A stretch of DNA of 45,571 nucleotides, taken from positions 1 to 45,571 of the forward strand of contig NZ_NSKC01000016.1 of assembly GCF_002286985.1 (NCBI RefSeq), given 5' to 3'. The first letter of the stretch is position 1. Every line of letters begins with the position of its first letter. Below the pieces are notes generated by a model. The model ran no database searches. It saw only the letters and a program-made list of their open reading frames with translations, and was not told the DNA's origin. Source of the stretch: Halorubrum salipaludis (GTDB lineage Archaea > Halobacteriota > Halobacteria > Halobacteriales > Haloferacaceae). Below, piece by piece: positions 1 through 6,998 of the stretch. Both the position numbers and the translations under genes were made by a program.

Positions 1-83
1 TTCTCTTCCAGCTCGTTGATTCGCTCCTCCATCTGGAGAAAGCGTGAGAGGAGTTCGTCCTTGGTGAGATCGTCCTCGTTCAC
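1..83 (-). CDS. N-terminus of a probable IS66-family transposase (partial)
   Basis: A GTG start at 81-83 opens a frame of 27 codons that runs off the window. The peptide begins VNEDDLTKDELLSRF and continues as a heptad-like acidic helix (MEERINELEE). From memory, haloarchaeal IS66 transposases often start with a 'LTKxELLxRF..LE' segment followed by a coiled coil, and this matches. Only the N-terminus is visible, so no catalytic residue can be checked. It could instead be another small coiled-coil protein. Confidence 0.45.
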   Translation of the reverse strand, partial: MNEDDLTKDELLSRFLQMEERINELEE

Positions 84-118
84 TACTCCCACCTCGAATT
101 GACACCAGCAGAGCCAAC

Positions 119-149
119 GGGATGGTCTCCGGTCCTCGGAGACCATCCC
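119..149. repeat. 13-bp perfect hairpin near the IS end
   Basis: Arms at 119-131 (GGGATGGTCTCCG) and 137-149 (CGGAGACCATCCC) are perfect reverse complements with a 5-nt loop (GTCCT). It lies 35 bp upstream of the minus-strand GTG start, so it would be in the promoter or leader of the transposase gene or act as a subterminal IS structure. Confidence 0.8.
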
Positions 150-173
150 TGTGGAAACAGACTCACTCTCTGC

Positions 174-194
174 TGACAGACCATGTGTCTGTCA
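174..194. repeat. 8-bp perfect hairpin near the IS end
   Basis: TGACAGAC at 174-181 and GTCTGTCA at 187-194 are perfect reverse complements separated by 5 nt (CATGT). It has the same loop length as the hairpin at 119-149. Both lie between the transposase start and the inferred IS boundary. Confidence 0.75.
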
Positions 195-219
195 TAGGCC
201 ACCTCCTACGAGACAGTGA

Positions 220-549
220 CGAAATCAGCTGGGGCTAAACACGTACGAACAGTTAATGAACTGGTCGGTGATGGAGAAAGTGTGGCATCTAAAATCTCCA
301 GGCTCAACTATGAAGACGCTGAATCTCGGAACAATTAAAGAGCAAAAAATCCCACTTCCACCACTTGAGGAGCAGAAAGTAATTGCCAAAATACTCCGAA
401 GCCAGGATGCTGAAATCGCTAATAATGAGCGCTACAAGGAATCGCTCCAACGCCTCAAACGCGGTTTAACACAAGACCTCCTGTCGGGAACAGTCCGGAC
501 GACCAACACTAACATAGAGGTTCCTGAGGAAATCGCTAAATATGGTTAG
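220..549 (+). pseudogene. hsdS: hsdS remnant: C-terminal end of a type I restriction specificity subunit
   Basis: The open frame from 220 encodes about 109 residues ending ...EEIAKYG. It contains the hallmark of the HsdS conserved region after a target-recognition domain: GSTMKTLNLGTIKEQKIPLP, then PLEEQKVIAKIL and a helical segment (QDAEIANNERYKESLQRLKRGLTQDLLSG). HsdS proteins are normally about 400-450 residues, so roughly three quarters is missing, including the first recognition domain. The first ATG is at 256, but the coding sense extends upstream to the IS boundary, which fits disruption rather than a natural short gene. Its stop overlaps the start of hsdR by 8 nt. An intact hsdS or hsdM may lie beyond the IS, outside the window. 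Confidence 0.85.
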
Positions 550-3502
550 TATCCCATCCGAGGGCGGCGTCGAGCGGTCGCTTCTGTCGTGGCTCGACGG
601 CGTCGGATGGGAGACACACGGGTTAGACGGCGGGCGAGGTGCTGGCGTTCTCGATGATGCCTACAAACGCGACAGTCACGAAATCGCCTACTGGAACCTC
701 CTTACGGAGCAGGTCGTCGCGTTGAACGAGGACGTAACCGAGGATAACGTAGACAAATTCATCTCCTCGTTGAAGCGCGACCTCGACACGGAACACTTGA
801 TGGACGGCAATCGCGCATTCCATCAGTTACTCACTAAAGGAAAGAAGTTCAGCGTTCAACGCGAGAACGGCGCAACAGACACCGTCATTGTAGACCTCAT
901 CGACCACGAGAATCCAGAGAATAACCGCTTCCACGCGGTCAATCAGTTCTCTGTCTCTCGCGAGACGACTATTCGGCCCGACGTGAACCTATTCGTCAAC
1001 GGGATTCCACTCGTGACGATGGAGCTGAAAAGTCTCGCGCAGGATAACGACTGGCACGACGCCGTTAGCGACCTCCAAGACTACGAGGACGACGCTCCGA
1101 GGCTCTTCATTCCCGGTCTGTTCAACGTCGCCGCCGACACGATGGAGCTACGATACGGAGCTGTGGGTGCGCCTAAGGAGTTCTACGAACCGTGGAACGA
1201 CGCCCCGGAAGCGTTTGAGGACGACAATGCGATGAAGCAGGCGGTCAAGGCGCTGTGTAATCCCGACACCCTTCTCGACCTCGTCAAGCACTTCGTTTTC
1301 TACGAGCGTCGAGCCGGAGGAGACGCGAAAATTATCCCGCGCTATTCGCAGTATTACGCAGTCAATCGCATCCTCGATAGAGTCCACGAGGGCGTCCACA
1401 AACGCGGCCTCATCTGGCACACACAAGGGTCGGGGAAGTCCTTCACGATGCTGTATGCCGCCGAGAATCTTCTCTCACGACCAACAGTTGCCCGGAACCC
1501 GCAGGTCTTCGTCATCGTGGATACGGACAAGCTGAACTCGCAAATGCGCAACCAGCTCTCGAACCTCTCACTGGAGCGATGGATAGAGGCCGAGAGTATC
1601 GAGCATCTCCAGCGCCTCATCGAAGAGGGTAGCAGTCAGCTCGTCCTCACGACTATCCAGAAGTTCGAAGACGTCGACCCCGACGTACAGGGGAACGACG
1701 AGGTTATTCTGATGAGCGACGAGGCGCACCGCTTCATGGAGGCCGACCTTGGGAGCCGAATCAAGGCTGCGTTCACGAACTATTCCCACTTCGGATTCAC
1801 CGGTACTCCCGTCCGTGAGGGGGAACGGCCAGAGGACCGGAATACGTTCGACGAGTTCTCTCCCGAGGGCGAAAAGTACCTCCACCGCTACTCGGTCAAG
1901 CAGGGCATTGACGATGGCCTAATTCTCCCTGTGTACTTCACCCTCCGTCATGAGATGGAGTGGGACATCGATGAGGCCGGCCTTGACGAGGAGTTCGAGC
2001 AGGAGTTCCGCGGGATGACGACCGACGAGAAACGAGAGTTCATCAAGGAAAACGTCACCAGCCGGACTATGGCTGAACTCGAACCCCGAGTAGCCTGTGC
2101 GGTCGCTGAAATCAATACTCACTACAACGAACACCTTTCGCCGAACGGCTGGAAGGGGATGGTTGTCACCCCGAGCCGACGGTCGGCGGCGATGTACGGT
2201 GAGCGGTTACAGGAGCAGATGGGCGAGGAGGCCGTGGAAGTTCTCTACACATCTACGAAGGATGACTCCGACCTCATCAAGCAGTTTCACACAGACTCAG
2301 AGGAGCGCGATAGCATCGTCGGGGCGTTCAAAGAAGAAGAGAATCCGAAGCTCCTCGTCGTCCACAATATGCTTCTCACGGGCTTCGACGCACCGATACT
2401 CAAGACGATATATCTTGACCGAAATCTCAAGAATCACAGTCTCCTCCAAGCTATCGCTCGGACCAACCGTCCCGCCGACGGTAAGGAGAACGGCGAGATT
2501 GTAGACTTCCAAGGAGTCTTCGAGAATATTGACGAGGCGCTTGATTACGACGACGAGACGAAAGCCTACGCTGCGCGCGACAAGGACGAACTCTACGACG
2601 AACTCGTGGAGCAGGTTGAGCGGGTGATGGACATCTTCGATGGCATCGACAAGGACGACACGCAGGAAGCGACGTACCAAGCCGTCGAGCGTGTCAGTAC
2701 GCACCCCGAACGCCGCGAGTTCAAACAGAACTTCCGGCGACTCCAGAACCTCTACGAGGCTGTCGCTCCCGACGGACGACTCGTGAGTGAAGGTATTGAG
2801 CGCGACTACAAGTGGCTGAGTCGGATTCACGTCGCGTTCAAACGGACAACCTCGGGCGAGGACGACCCCGAAGAGGAAATGCGTGAGAAGACACGCGAGA
2901 TAATCAACGACCACGTCGAAATCGGGGACATCAAGCGCGACTTCCCCACGTACAAGCTCGGGGAAGAGTACCTCGAAGACGTTGAGGGGCTGGATAACCC
3001 CGGTGTCAAAGCGTCACAGATTGCTCACGCAACTCGTGAACACCTCCATCCGCGGGAGAATCAGAACCCGCGCTACAAACGTCTGAGTGAGCGGGTAACA
3101 GACATCGTCGAGCGCTGGCAAGGAGAGGAGATTGGTGACCCCGAGGCAGTTGAGGCCCTGAAATCTGTTGAAAAGGAGGCACTGAATGTTGAGCGCGAAG
3201 CCGATGAGGAGGGGATGGGTGCTGCCGAGTTTGCTATCTACACTCACCTAACCGAGGAGGTCCCCGACGCCATTGAGTCCGATGAGCAGGCCGAGGCTGT
3301 CGCAGAGGCGATTGTATCACGGTTCGGAGAGCGTGTCGACCGGAGCTACAACGGTTGGAAAACGAACCAGCAGACCATCGCGGAAATCGAACGAATACTG
3401 TTGGATGTACTGGTAGTCGAACACGACCTCGGTCATCTCATTCAGGATGACGACGACTTCGTAGACGAAGTTCGGAACTACCTCATCCAGAACAATGGCT
3501 GA
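542..3502 (+). CDS. hsdR: Type I restriction endonuclease R subunit (HsdR)
   Basis: The 986-residue protein is the motor and nuclease subunit of a type I restriction-modification complex, cutting DNA after ATP-driven translocation. The N-terminal PD-(D/E)XK nuclease is visible as RPDVNLF (Asp147) and MELKS (Glu161, Lys163). The SF2 motor follows, with Walker A TQGSGKS at about 294-300, DEAH at 393-396 and FTGTP at 419-423. Later motor motifs include LLTGFDAP and QAIARTNRP. The length matches the family, and the start overlaps the hsdS stop by 8 nt, showing the original operon order S-R. The gene looks intact, but with hsdS interrupted the complex cannot be targeted unless another S subunit exists. 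Base composition is less GC-rich than genes to the right of 7073. Confidence 0.95.
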   Translation: MVSIPSEGGVERSLLSWLDGVGWETHGLDGGRGAGVLDDAYKRDSHEIAYWNLLTEQVVALNEDVTEDNVDKFISSLKRDLDTEHLMDGNRAFHQLLTKGKKFSVQRENGATDTVIVDLIDHENPENNRFHAVNQFSVSRETTIRPDVNLFVNGIPLVTMELKSLAQDNDWHDAVSDLQDYEDDAPRLFIPGLFNVAADTMELRYGAVGAPKEFYEPWNDAPEAFEDDNAMKQAVKALCNPDTLLDLVKHFVFYERRAGGDAKIIPRYSQYYAVNRILDRVHEGVHKRGLIWHTQGSGKSFTMLYAAENLLSRPTVARNPQVFVIVDTDKLNSQMRNQLSNLSLERWIEAESIEHLQRLIEEGSSQLVLTTIQKFEDVDPDVQGNDEVILMSDEAHRFMEADLGSRIKAAFTNYSHFGFTGTPVREGERPEDRNTFDEFSPEGEKYLHRYSVKQGIDDGLILPVYFTLRHEMEWDIDEAGLDEEFEQEFRGMTTDEKREFIKENVTSRTMAELEPRVACAVAEINTHYNEHLSPNGWKGMVVTPSRRSAAMYGERLQEQMGEEAVEVLYTSTKDDSDLIKQFHTDSEERDSIVGAFKEEENPKLLVVHNMLLTGFDAPILKTIYLDRNLKNHSLLQAIARTNRPADGKENGEIVDFQGVFENIDEALDYDDETKAYAARDKDELYDELVEQVERVMDIFDGIDKDDTQEATYQAVERVSTHPERREFKQNFRRLQNLYEAVAPDGRLVSEGIERDYKWLSRIHVAFKRTTSGEDDPEEEMREKTREIINDHVEIGDIKRDFPTYKLGEEYLEDVEGLDNPGVKASQIAHATREHLHPRENQNPRYKRLSERVTDIVERWQGEEIGDPEAVEALKSVEKEALNVEREADEEGMGAAEFAIYTHLTEEVPDAIESDEQAEAVAEAIVSRFGERVDRSYNGWKTNQQTIAEIERILLDVLVVEHDLGHLIQDDDDFVDEVRNYLIQNNG

Positions 3503-4217
3503 GACCCAACGACGGCAAGTTGACCTATTAGGTGAATCCGTTCGGTATGACGTTCGACGGAGTGACGGCGCAGCAGAGCCGCGTATCGATGTGGATATTC
3601 ATGGGGTAACAGTCGTCATCCCTAAGTTCGACCAAACCTCGCCTGAAGACCTGCTGAGAGAGAACGCCGTGTGGGTGGTTGAGAGCAAGCAGAAGTACGA
3701 CGCATACCGGGAGGAAATTCCCGAGCGAAACTACGAGGAGGGTGAAACATTCCCGTATCTCGGTTCAGAGTATGAAGTCACTATTGAACGCCGCCCCTCA
3801 TCGTGTGTCGACGAAGGGATGTTTCGCTTGGCCCGTCATCATGTAGAGAAGACATCGGTGAAGCGGGCACTCGAAACGCTGTATAGACGGAAAGCACGAG
3901 AGCGCTTTGAGGAACGGGCTAATTACTTTGCTGAGGAAATGGGCGTAGAGTACGACAAAATTGAGGTCCGAAACCAGCGTACGAAGTGGGGTTCTTGTTC
4001 GACAACTGGTACACTTGGGCTGAACTGGCGACTGATGATGGCACCGCCTGAAGTCATAAACTACGTTATCATTCATGAACTGGTTCATCTACTTGAGCAG
4101 AATCACGGACAAGAGTTCTGGAATCATGTTCGAGAATATTGTCCAGACTATCAAGAACACATTCAGTGGCTTGAGAAGAACAGTACCAAACTCACATTTA
4201 GCCACGAAGATATATGA
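3495..4217 (+). CDS. SprT/YgjP-like (DUF45) metal-dependent hydrolase in the hsd operon
   Basis: The 240-residue protein carries the DUF45/YgjP signature: a WGSCS box at about 165-169 (KWGSCSTTGTLGLNWRL) and a zinc site HELVH at 194-198 with a third ligand His204 (HGQEFW). The family is a predicted zincin metallopeptidase. It is repeatedly found beside type I hsdR genes in bacteria and archaea, though its role there is not established to my knowledge. It overlaps the hsdR stop by 8 nt, so the two are translationally coupled. The C-terminal ~20 residues contain the usual CPDY motif (Tyr-Cys-Pro-Asp-Tyr). All predicted metal ligands are present, so the enzyme should be active. Confidence 0.9.
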   Translation: MAETQRRQVDLLGESVRYDVRRSDGAAEPRIDVDIHGVTVVIPKFDQTSPEDLLRENAVWVVESKQKYDAYREEIPERNYEEGETFPYLGSEYEVTIERRPSSCVDEGMFRLARHHVEKTSVKRALETLYRRKARERFEERANYFAEEMGVEYDKIEVRNQRTKWGSCSTTGTLGLNWRLMMAPPEVINYVIIHELVHLLEQNHGQEFWNHVREYCPDYQEHIQWLEKNSTKLTFSHEDI

Positions 4218-4670
4218 CAGTTGGCAGGATATATTCGATTCTGGATTGGTCTCCTTCTACTGATTTGCCTTTGTGAGGGTGTGTAAAGGGTAGATGATTT
4301 GGCCCCGAGGAAAGACGTTGACAGAATAAAAATGAACAAATGTTGATATATTGGACCCAGTAGACATGGCGGACAGCAAATAAAATAATGTATATGACAT
4401 TATGCTCTCAGCAGAGTCACTAATCGATAGCAGGTACGCTTACAGACTTTTTTCAGGCAAGATAATGGAAACCATTCCCAGCTCTTTCAAATGGCTTCTG
4501 GCGCTTGCTGTTGCCTCTCAGAGCGTCTCACTGGGTGGGGCGGACCCGGAATTCGGGTGGACGCACTCGAACGCCGTCCACAACAGATACCCATGAACGG
4601 ATACCCCTCTAAACCCAACGCATTAGTCTTGAACGCTTAAGCCTAAACGGTTCCATTACTCGATGACGCC

Positions 4671-4700
4671 GCGGGTTTTAGCGGGGTTTTAGCGGGTTTA
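4671..4700 (+). repeat. Three tandem GCGGG(G)TTTTA repeats
   Basis: Units GCGGGTTTTA (4671-4680), GCGGGGTTTTA (4681-4691) and GCGGGTTTA (4692-4700) follow each other without spacers, and a fourth G-tract (GGG) follows at about 4708-4710. Four G-tracts with loops of about 7, 7 and 10 nt could form a G-quadruplex on the plus strand. Confidence 0.75.
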
Positions 4701-4772
4701 GTATAGAGGGTTACTACACTATTCGGAGAATCATCAGGCAAAAACCCACTGAGTAGCCACTCAATTGGATTT

Positions 4773-4826
4773 CCCCTCCAAATGGCAACCCCTTATGTTG
4801 TAGCCCCCCTTTTGTATTTTCCCCCC
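4773..4826 (-). other. Four C-tracts: possible G-quadruplex on the minus strand
   Basis: C-tracts lie at 4773-4776, 4789-4792, 4804-4809 and 4821-4826, separated by 11-12 nt. Read on the minus strand they are G4-G6 tracts, a loose G-quadruplex pattern. They lie about 70 bp from the plus-strand G-tract repeats. Confidence 0.5.
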
Positions 4827-5181
4827 TTACTGAATGGCCGCCCACTGGGTATCCCCTTGAATGGGAGACCACTGTTCGGTCACTTTCGCCCAAGCCGCCC
4901 GCGTGCTGGGGTTGCGCCGGCTCATCGGTCCCAACTACTCATCAGTTCAGCTGAACCGACTGTATAGTCGACTTGGGTCATCTAGGTATTTTATAAAAGT
5001 GATATAAATCGCTAAGTATAATTTATCTTCAATATTGCGGAGTTGAGAATGTATCAACGGTCCTACCCTCCATGCTCACACGCTTTTCAAATTAGTTCAG
5101 GCTGTAATTTGAGCGCCAGCCAACTCGCTAAAAATTCTGACTTACTTAGAGTAATTTCGCGCACCGGGTTACCAACAGTTC

Positions 5182-5196
5182 ACCCCCACCGGGGGT
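5182..5196 (-). terminator. GC hairpin downstream of the winged-helix gene
   Basis: ACCCCC (5182-5187) and GGGGGT (5191-5196) form a 6-bp stem with a 3-nt loop. It starts 12 nt beyond the minus-strand stop codon at 5208. It is a plausible 3'-end structure for that gene; no U-tract follows. Confidence 0.45.
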
Positions 5197-5207
5197 TCGC
5201 TCATGTA

Positions 5208-5450
5208 CTAACTGTCCACGGGGTCATCGGGAATCCACCAGATTGTATTTCGCCCGCCGATTTCCTTTCCGATGAGCCGGCCGTCTTCGCGGAGTGCGTC
5301 CAGTCGCTTGTAGGTAGCACTGCGCTTAATTGGAATTTGTTCGGTGATTTCGGCGGTCGAAAGGGCGGGGTCATCCGAACCACGAACCACGTCCAGAAGT
5401 TCATCGTCGGTCACACGCGGCTTCCGTCCGGGCGTTGAGTTATCGCTCAT
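5208..5450 (-). CDS. Small winged-helix DNA-binding regulator
   Basis: The 80-residue protein starts MSDNSTPGRKPRVTDDELL and contains a compact winged helix: VTDDELLDVVR / LSTAEITEQIPIKRSATYKRL / LREDGRLIGKEIGGRNTIWW. This is the small wHTH type common beside mobile DNA in haloarchaea. An ATG also occurs at 5454-5456. I prefer the ATG at 5450 because the TATA-like TTTTTATCT (5471-5480, minus) is about 26 nt upstream of it, as expected for a leaderless gene. It is divergent from the SWIM gene, and two matching dyad sites lie between them, so it probably controls both promoters including its own (inference). Confidence 0.8.
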   Translation of the reverse strand: MSDNSTPGRKPRVTDDELLDVVRGSDDPALSTAEITEQIPIKRSATYKRLDALREDGRLIGKEIGGRNTIWWIPDDPVDS

Positions 5451-5470
5451 TACCATCTGCTACGAGAGGG

Positions 5471-5480
5471 AGATAAAAAT
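5471..5480 (-). promoter_or_regulatory. TATA box of the winged-helix gene
   Basis: On the minus strand the sequence reads ATTTTTATCT, an archaeal TATA-like element whose centre is about 26 nt before the ATG at 5450. Operator copy 1 abuts its upstream side. Confidence 0.6.
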
Positions 5481-5482
5481 CA

Positions 5483-5500
5483 ATTACCCTCTAAGGTAGT
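5483..5500. promoter_or_regulatory. Dyad operator, copy 1
   Basis: ATTACCCTCTAAGGTAGT holds the dyad TACC-N6-GGTA. It matches copy 2 at 5550-5567 in 14 of 18 positions and in the same orientation. It lies just upstream of the winged-helix TATA box. Confidence 0.6.
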
Positions 5501-5538
5501 GACTAAATCTGTACGAACTTTTGAGACTTCTATCGTCA

Positions 5539-5548
5539 CTTTTATCTT
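5539..5548 (+). promoter_or_regulatory. TATA box of the SWIM gene
   Basis: CTTTTATCTT is a TATA-like element on the plus strand directly before operator copy 2. Transcription would begin near 5570, giving a leader of about 90 nt before the ATG at 5662. Confidence 0.5.
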
Positions 5549-5549
5549 T

Positions 5550-5567
5550 AATACCGCTCAAGGTAGT
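5550..5567. promoter_or_regulatory. Dyad operator, copy 2
   Basis: AATACCGCTCAAGGTAGT repeats the TACC-N6-GGTA dyad of copy 1, exactly 67 bp away. It sits between the plus-strand TATA box and the expected transcription start, where a bound protein would block initiation. Confidence 0.6.
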
Positions 5568-5662
5568 AATACGAAGACGGCCCGTCCCGTCGGGGCGTAG
5601 TTCGGTGAAAACGCCCGGTGCTGCCACACCGGACGGGTGGTCTTCGGTGGAGCCAAAGACCA
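5568..5662 (+). promoter_or_regulatory. Hairpin-rich 5' leader of the SWIM gene
   Basis: The ~95-nt leader contains a hairpin CCGGTG/CACCGG (5615-5620 with 5627-5632, 6-nt loop). A second stem, TGGTCTT/AAGACCA (5638-5644 with 5656-5662), pairs with the A of the start codon. A long structured leader is unusual where most genes are leaderless, so translation control is plausible. Confidence 0.5.
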
Positions 5663-6183
5663 TGACAGCGAACGAATCTGGCGCTGAAAAGCGTGTCGTC
5701 ACACAGTTGGATTTCACCTCAAAAACTGCCAAGCGTGTCGCGTGGGAAGCATGGGAGTTCAGCGTAGCAGGCCCGTATCAAGTTCGAGTGACCAACGCCG
5801 CTTACGGCGTTGAGAAGTCCGCGCACTCGTACGTAGTTGGGATAGAGCAGTGGGACGGTCTTCCCGTCCCTGCGGAGTGTGAGTGTCCGGCGGATGTCCA
5901 CCGAGAACCGGACTGTAAACACAAGGTTGCGCTGGCGACAGTCGGTGGACGAGCTGTTCTCGACGCCGCCACGTCGCACGAGCCCACTTCGCCGGCCTCA
6001 TCGAGTGATGGCACCGCCGGACGGACGACCGCCGCAGATGTTCTTCAGACGGACGGTGGTGTCGTCGCCGAGGACTTCACCGAGAACGAGAACACGCGCT
6101 GCTTAGGTGGTACCGAGTGGTGTCCGGGACCAGACGCGGAGGCACTTCCGTGTTTCAGTTGCTACCGAGGTGACGACCGATGA
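5662..6183 (+). CDS. SWIM zinc-finger protein
   Basis: The 173-residue protein begins MTANESGAEKRVVTQLDF. It has a SWIM finger, CECPADVHREPDCKH (CxC...CxH), near residues 74-88, preceded by the typical small beta region (YQVRVTNAAYGVEKSAHSYVVG). A Ser/Thr/Ala-rich linker follows, then a C-terminal Cys-rich tail (CLGGTEWCPGP...LPCFSCYRGDDR) that could bind a second zinc. SWIM domains bind DNA or proteins. This form recurs in haloarchaeal plasmids and islands with no assigned role. The frame is open upstream to 5521, but the ATG at 5662 is the first reasonable start. Its stop overlaps the next gene (ATGA). Confidence 0.8.
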   Translation: MTANESGAEKRVVTQLDFTSKTAKRVAWEAWEFSVAGPYQVRVTNAAYGVEKSAHSYVVGIEQWDGLPVPAECECPADVHREPDCKHKVALATVGGRAVLDAATSHEPTSPASSSDGTAGRTTAADVLQTDGGVVAEDFTENENTRCLGGTEWCPGPDAEALPCFSCYRGDDR

Positions 6184-6740
6184 CCGACGACGAGGGTCAT
6201 CGAAACGACGAACGGACGGTCAACTGCCCGGTGGACGGCTGCGAAGACGAGGTATTGGCTCGCGGTATTAATCTCCATGTGCGTCGCTCCGCCGGGAACG
6301 GACACGGAGAGCAGGGAGAGGTACCGGCGGGTATCTCGTTCGACGACCTCGAAACAGTCGGGTCGGAACCCGTCGAGATGAACTACCCCGAAGAGCGCGA
6401 CACCGAACGCGTGGCGCGACTCTGTCCCTATTGTGGCACGTCGTTCGTCGGCAAGCAGGGTGTTCTTATTCACCTCGGACAGGTCGCAGGTCGGAAGAAC
6501 CATCCCGAGGGTGCCGCCGACTATCACAGGCCAGAGGACTTCCCTCGTGTGCGCGTGGACGAGGAGGAGAACATCACGGCCGTCATCGAGCAGGAGCCTG
6601 TGGCTGGCCCCTCCGGTTCGGAAGTCACGATACCCGTCGCGCGGGTCTATCACTACATCGGGAAGCTCCTCTCTCAGAATCGGTCGGAAGAGGCGCAGCG
6701 CGCACGTCGGTATCTACTCCAGAACGGTGAAGTAGAGTAG
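6180..6740 (+). CDS. Zinc-finger protein of the island, unknown function
   Basis: The 186-residue protein starts in a 4-nt overlap with the SWIM gene, so both are coupled. Two C2H2-like fingers are visible: CPVDGCEDEVLARGINLHVRRSAGNGH near the N-terminus, and CPYCGTSFVGKQGVLIHLGQVAGRKNH in the middle. The C-terminus is helical (VARVYHYIGKLLSQNRSEEAQRARRYLLQ). The fingers suggest nucleic-acid binding. I do not recognise a named family. Context (wHTH regulator, SWIM partner, adjacent restriction operon, tRNA-bounded island) suggests a mobile-element or defence role, which is inference. Confidence 0.75.
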   Translation: MTDDEGHRNDERTVNCPVDGCEDEVLARGINLHVRRSAGNGHGEQGEVPAGISFDDLETVGSEPVEMNYPEERDTERVARLCPYCGTSFVGKQGVLIHLGQVAGRKNHPEGAADYHRPEDFPRVRVDEEENITAVIEQEPVAGPSGSEVTIPVARVYHYIGKLLSQNRSEEAQRARRYLLQNGEVE

Positions 6741-6974
6741 GCCTTCTCTGACTTTCTCGACCGGCTATTTCTAACGATTCGAGTCCGTTGGTTGTGGTTC
6801 ATATCGGCAGACGTGAGGCCGACGCTATGGGTGAGTACCCGAAAGTTTCTACTGACTGGCACCTGTCCTTTCACGTGAACCCTCGCAGTACCGGAGTTTG
6901 GACACAAACGACAGGGGAGCATACGCCGGAAGGAGATTGAAAATCAAAATCGCATGAGGGCGTAGGGGTCCCTC
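6741..6974. other. Spacer between the island genes and the tRNA, possibly holding a gene remnant
   Basis: No intact gene is supported. A plus-strand frame at 6827-6940 would encode 37 residues (MGEYPKVSTDWHLSFHVNP...). Coding sense seems to extend upstream without a start, which could be the tail of a degraded gene such as an integrase. I could not recognise it. This is where an integrase or attachment remnant would be expected in a tRNA-associated island. Confidence 0.35.
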
Positions 6975-6995
6975 CTGAAGATTAATAACCTTCAG
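6975..6995 (-). terminator. AT-rich hairpin in the tRNA 3' trailer
   Basis: CTGAAG (6975-6980) and CTTCAG (6990-6995) form a 6-bp stem with a 9-nt AT-rich loop. It lies 3 nt beyond the discriminator base of the minus-strand tRNA. It probably ends tRNA transcription or marks the island junction. Confidence 0.45.
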
Positions 6996-6998
6996 TAA

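Larger units (their letters stand above)
1..240 (-). mobile_element. End of an insertion sequence (probably IS66-like), running off the left edge
   Basis: The left edge holds the 5' end of a minus-strand gene and about 150 bp of non-coding DNA with two perfect hairpins. It then changes abruptly into the C-terminal coding part of hsdS. The reading frame of hsdS is closed by a TGA at 217-219, so the IS boundary is inferred to lie between about 195 and 240. The terminal repeat and target duplication cannot be confirmed because the other end is outside the window. The family call rests only on the N-terminal sequence of the gene. The insertion explains why hsdS is broken. Confidence 0.5.
4218..5207. 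other. Long AT-richer non-coding region of the accessory island
   Basis: About 990 bp hold no gene I can support. Short frames (for example 4402-4596 and 4782-4967) lack haloarchaeal acidic composition and recognisable motifs. The stretch contains G-tract repeats at 4671-4700 and C-tracts at 4773-4826. It also has a perfect 12-bp palindrome GTTCAGCTGAAC at 4945-4956, a small hairpin CGACT/AGTCG at 4957-4970, and an AT-rich patch around 4988-5035. Degenerate 'ATGG...CC..CTGGG/CCCCTTGA' units recur between 4781 and 4880. It may be a decayed element or a replication or recombination site; there is no adjacent replication gene. Confidence 0.5.

Noticed and set aside
119-194. IS200/IS605 end hairpins
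   Set aside because: Those carry TnpA/TnpB genes; the visible peptide does not match their N-termini.
4402-4596. 64-codon frame in the AT-richer spacer
   Set aside because: Composition is not haloarchaeal and no motif is visible; could only be a decayed fragment.
4782-4967. 61-codon frame over the C-tracts
   Set aside because: Pro-rich translation of C-tracts, no coding signal.
1-6998. Second attachment site (copy of the tRNA-Val 3' end)
   Set aside because: I looked for the 3' end of the tRNA in the left part and found none; it may be outside the window.
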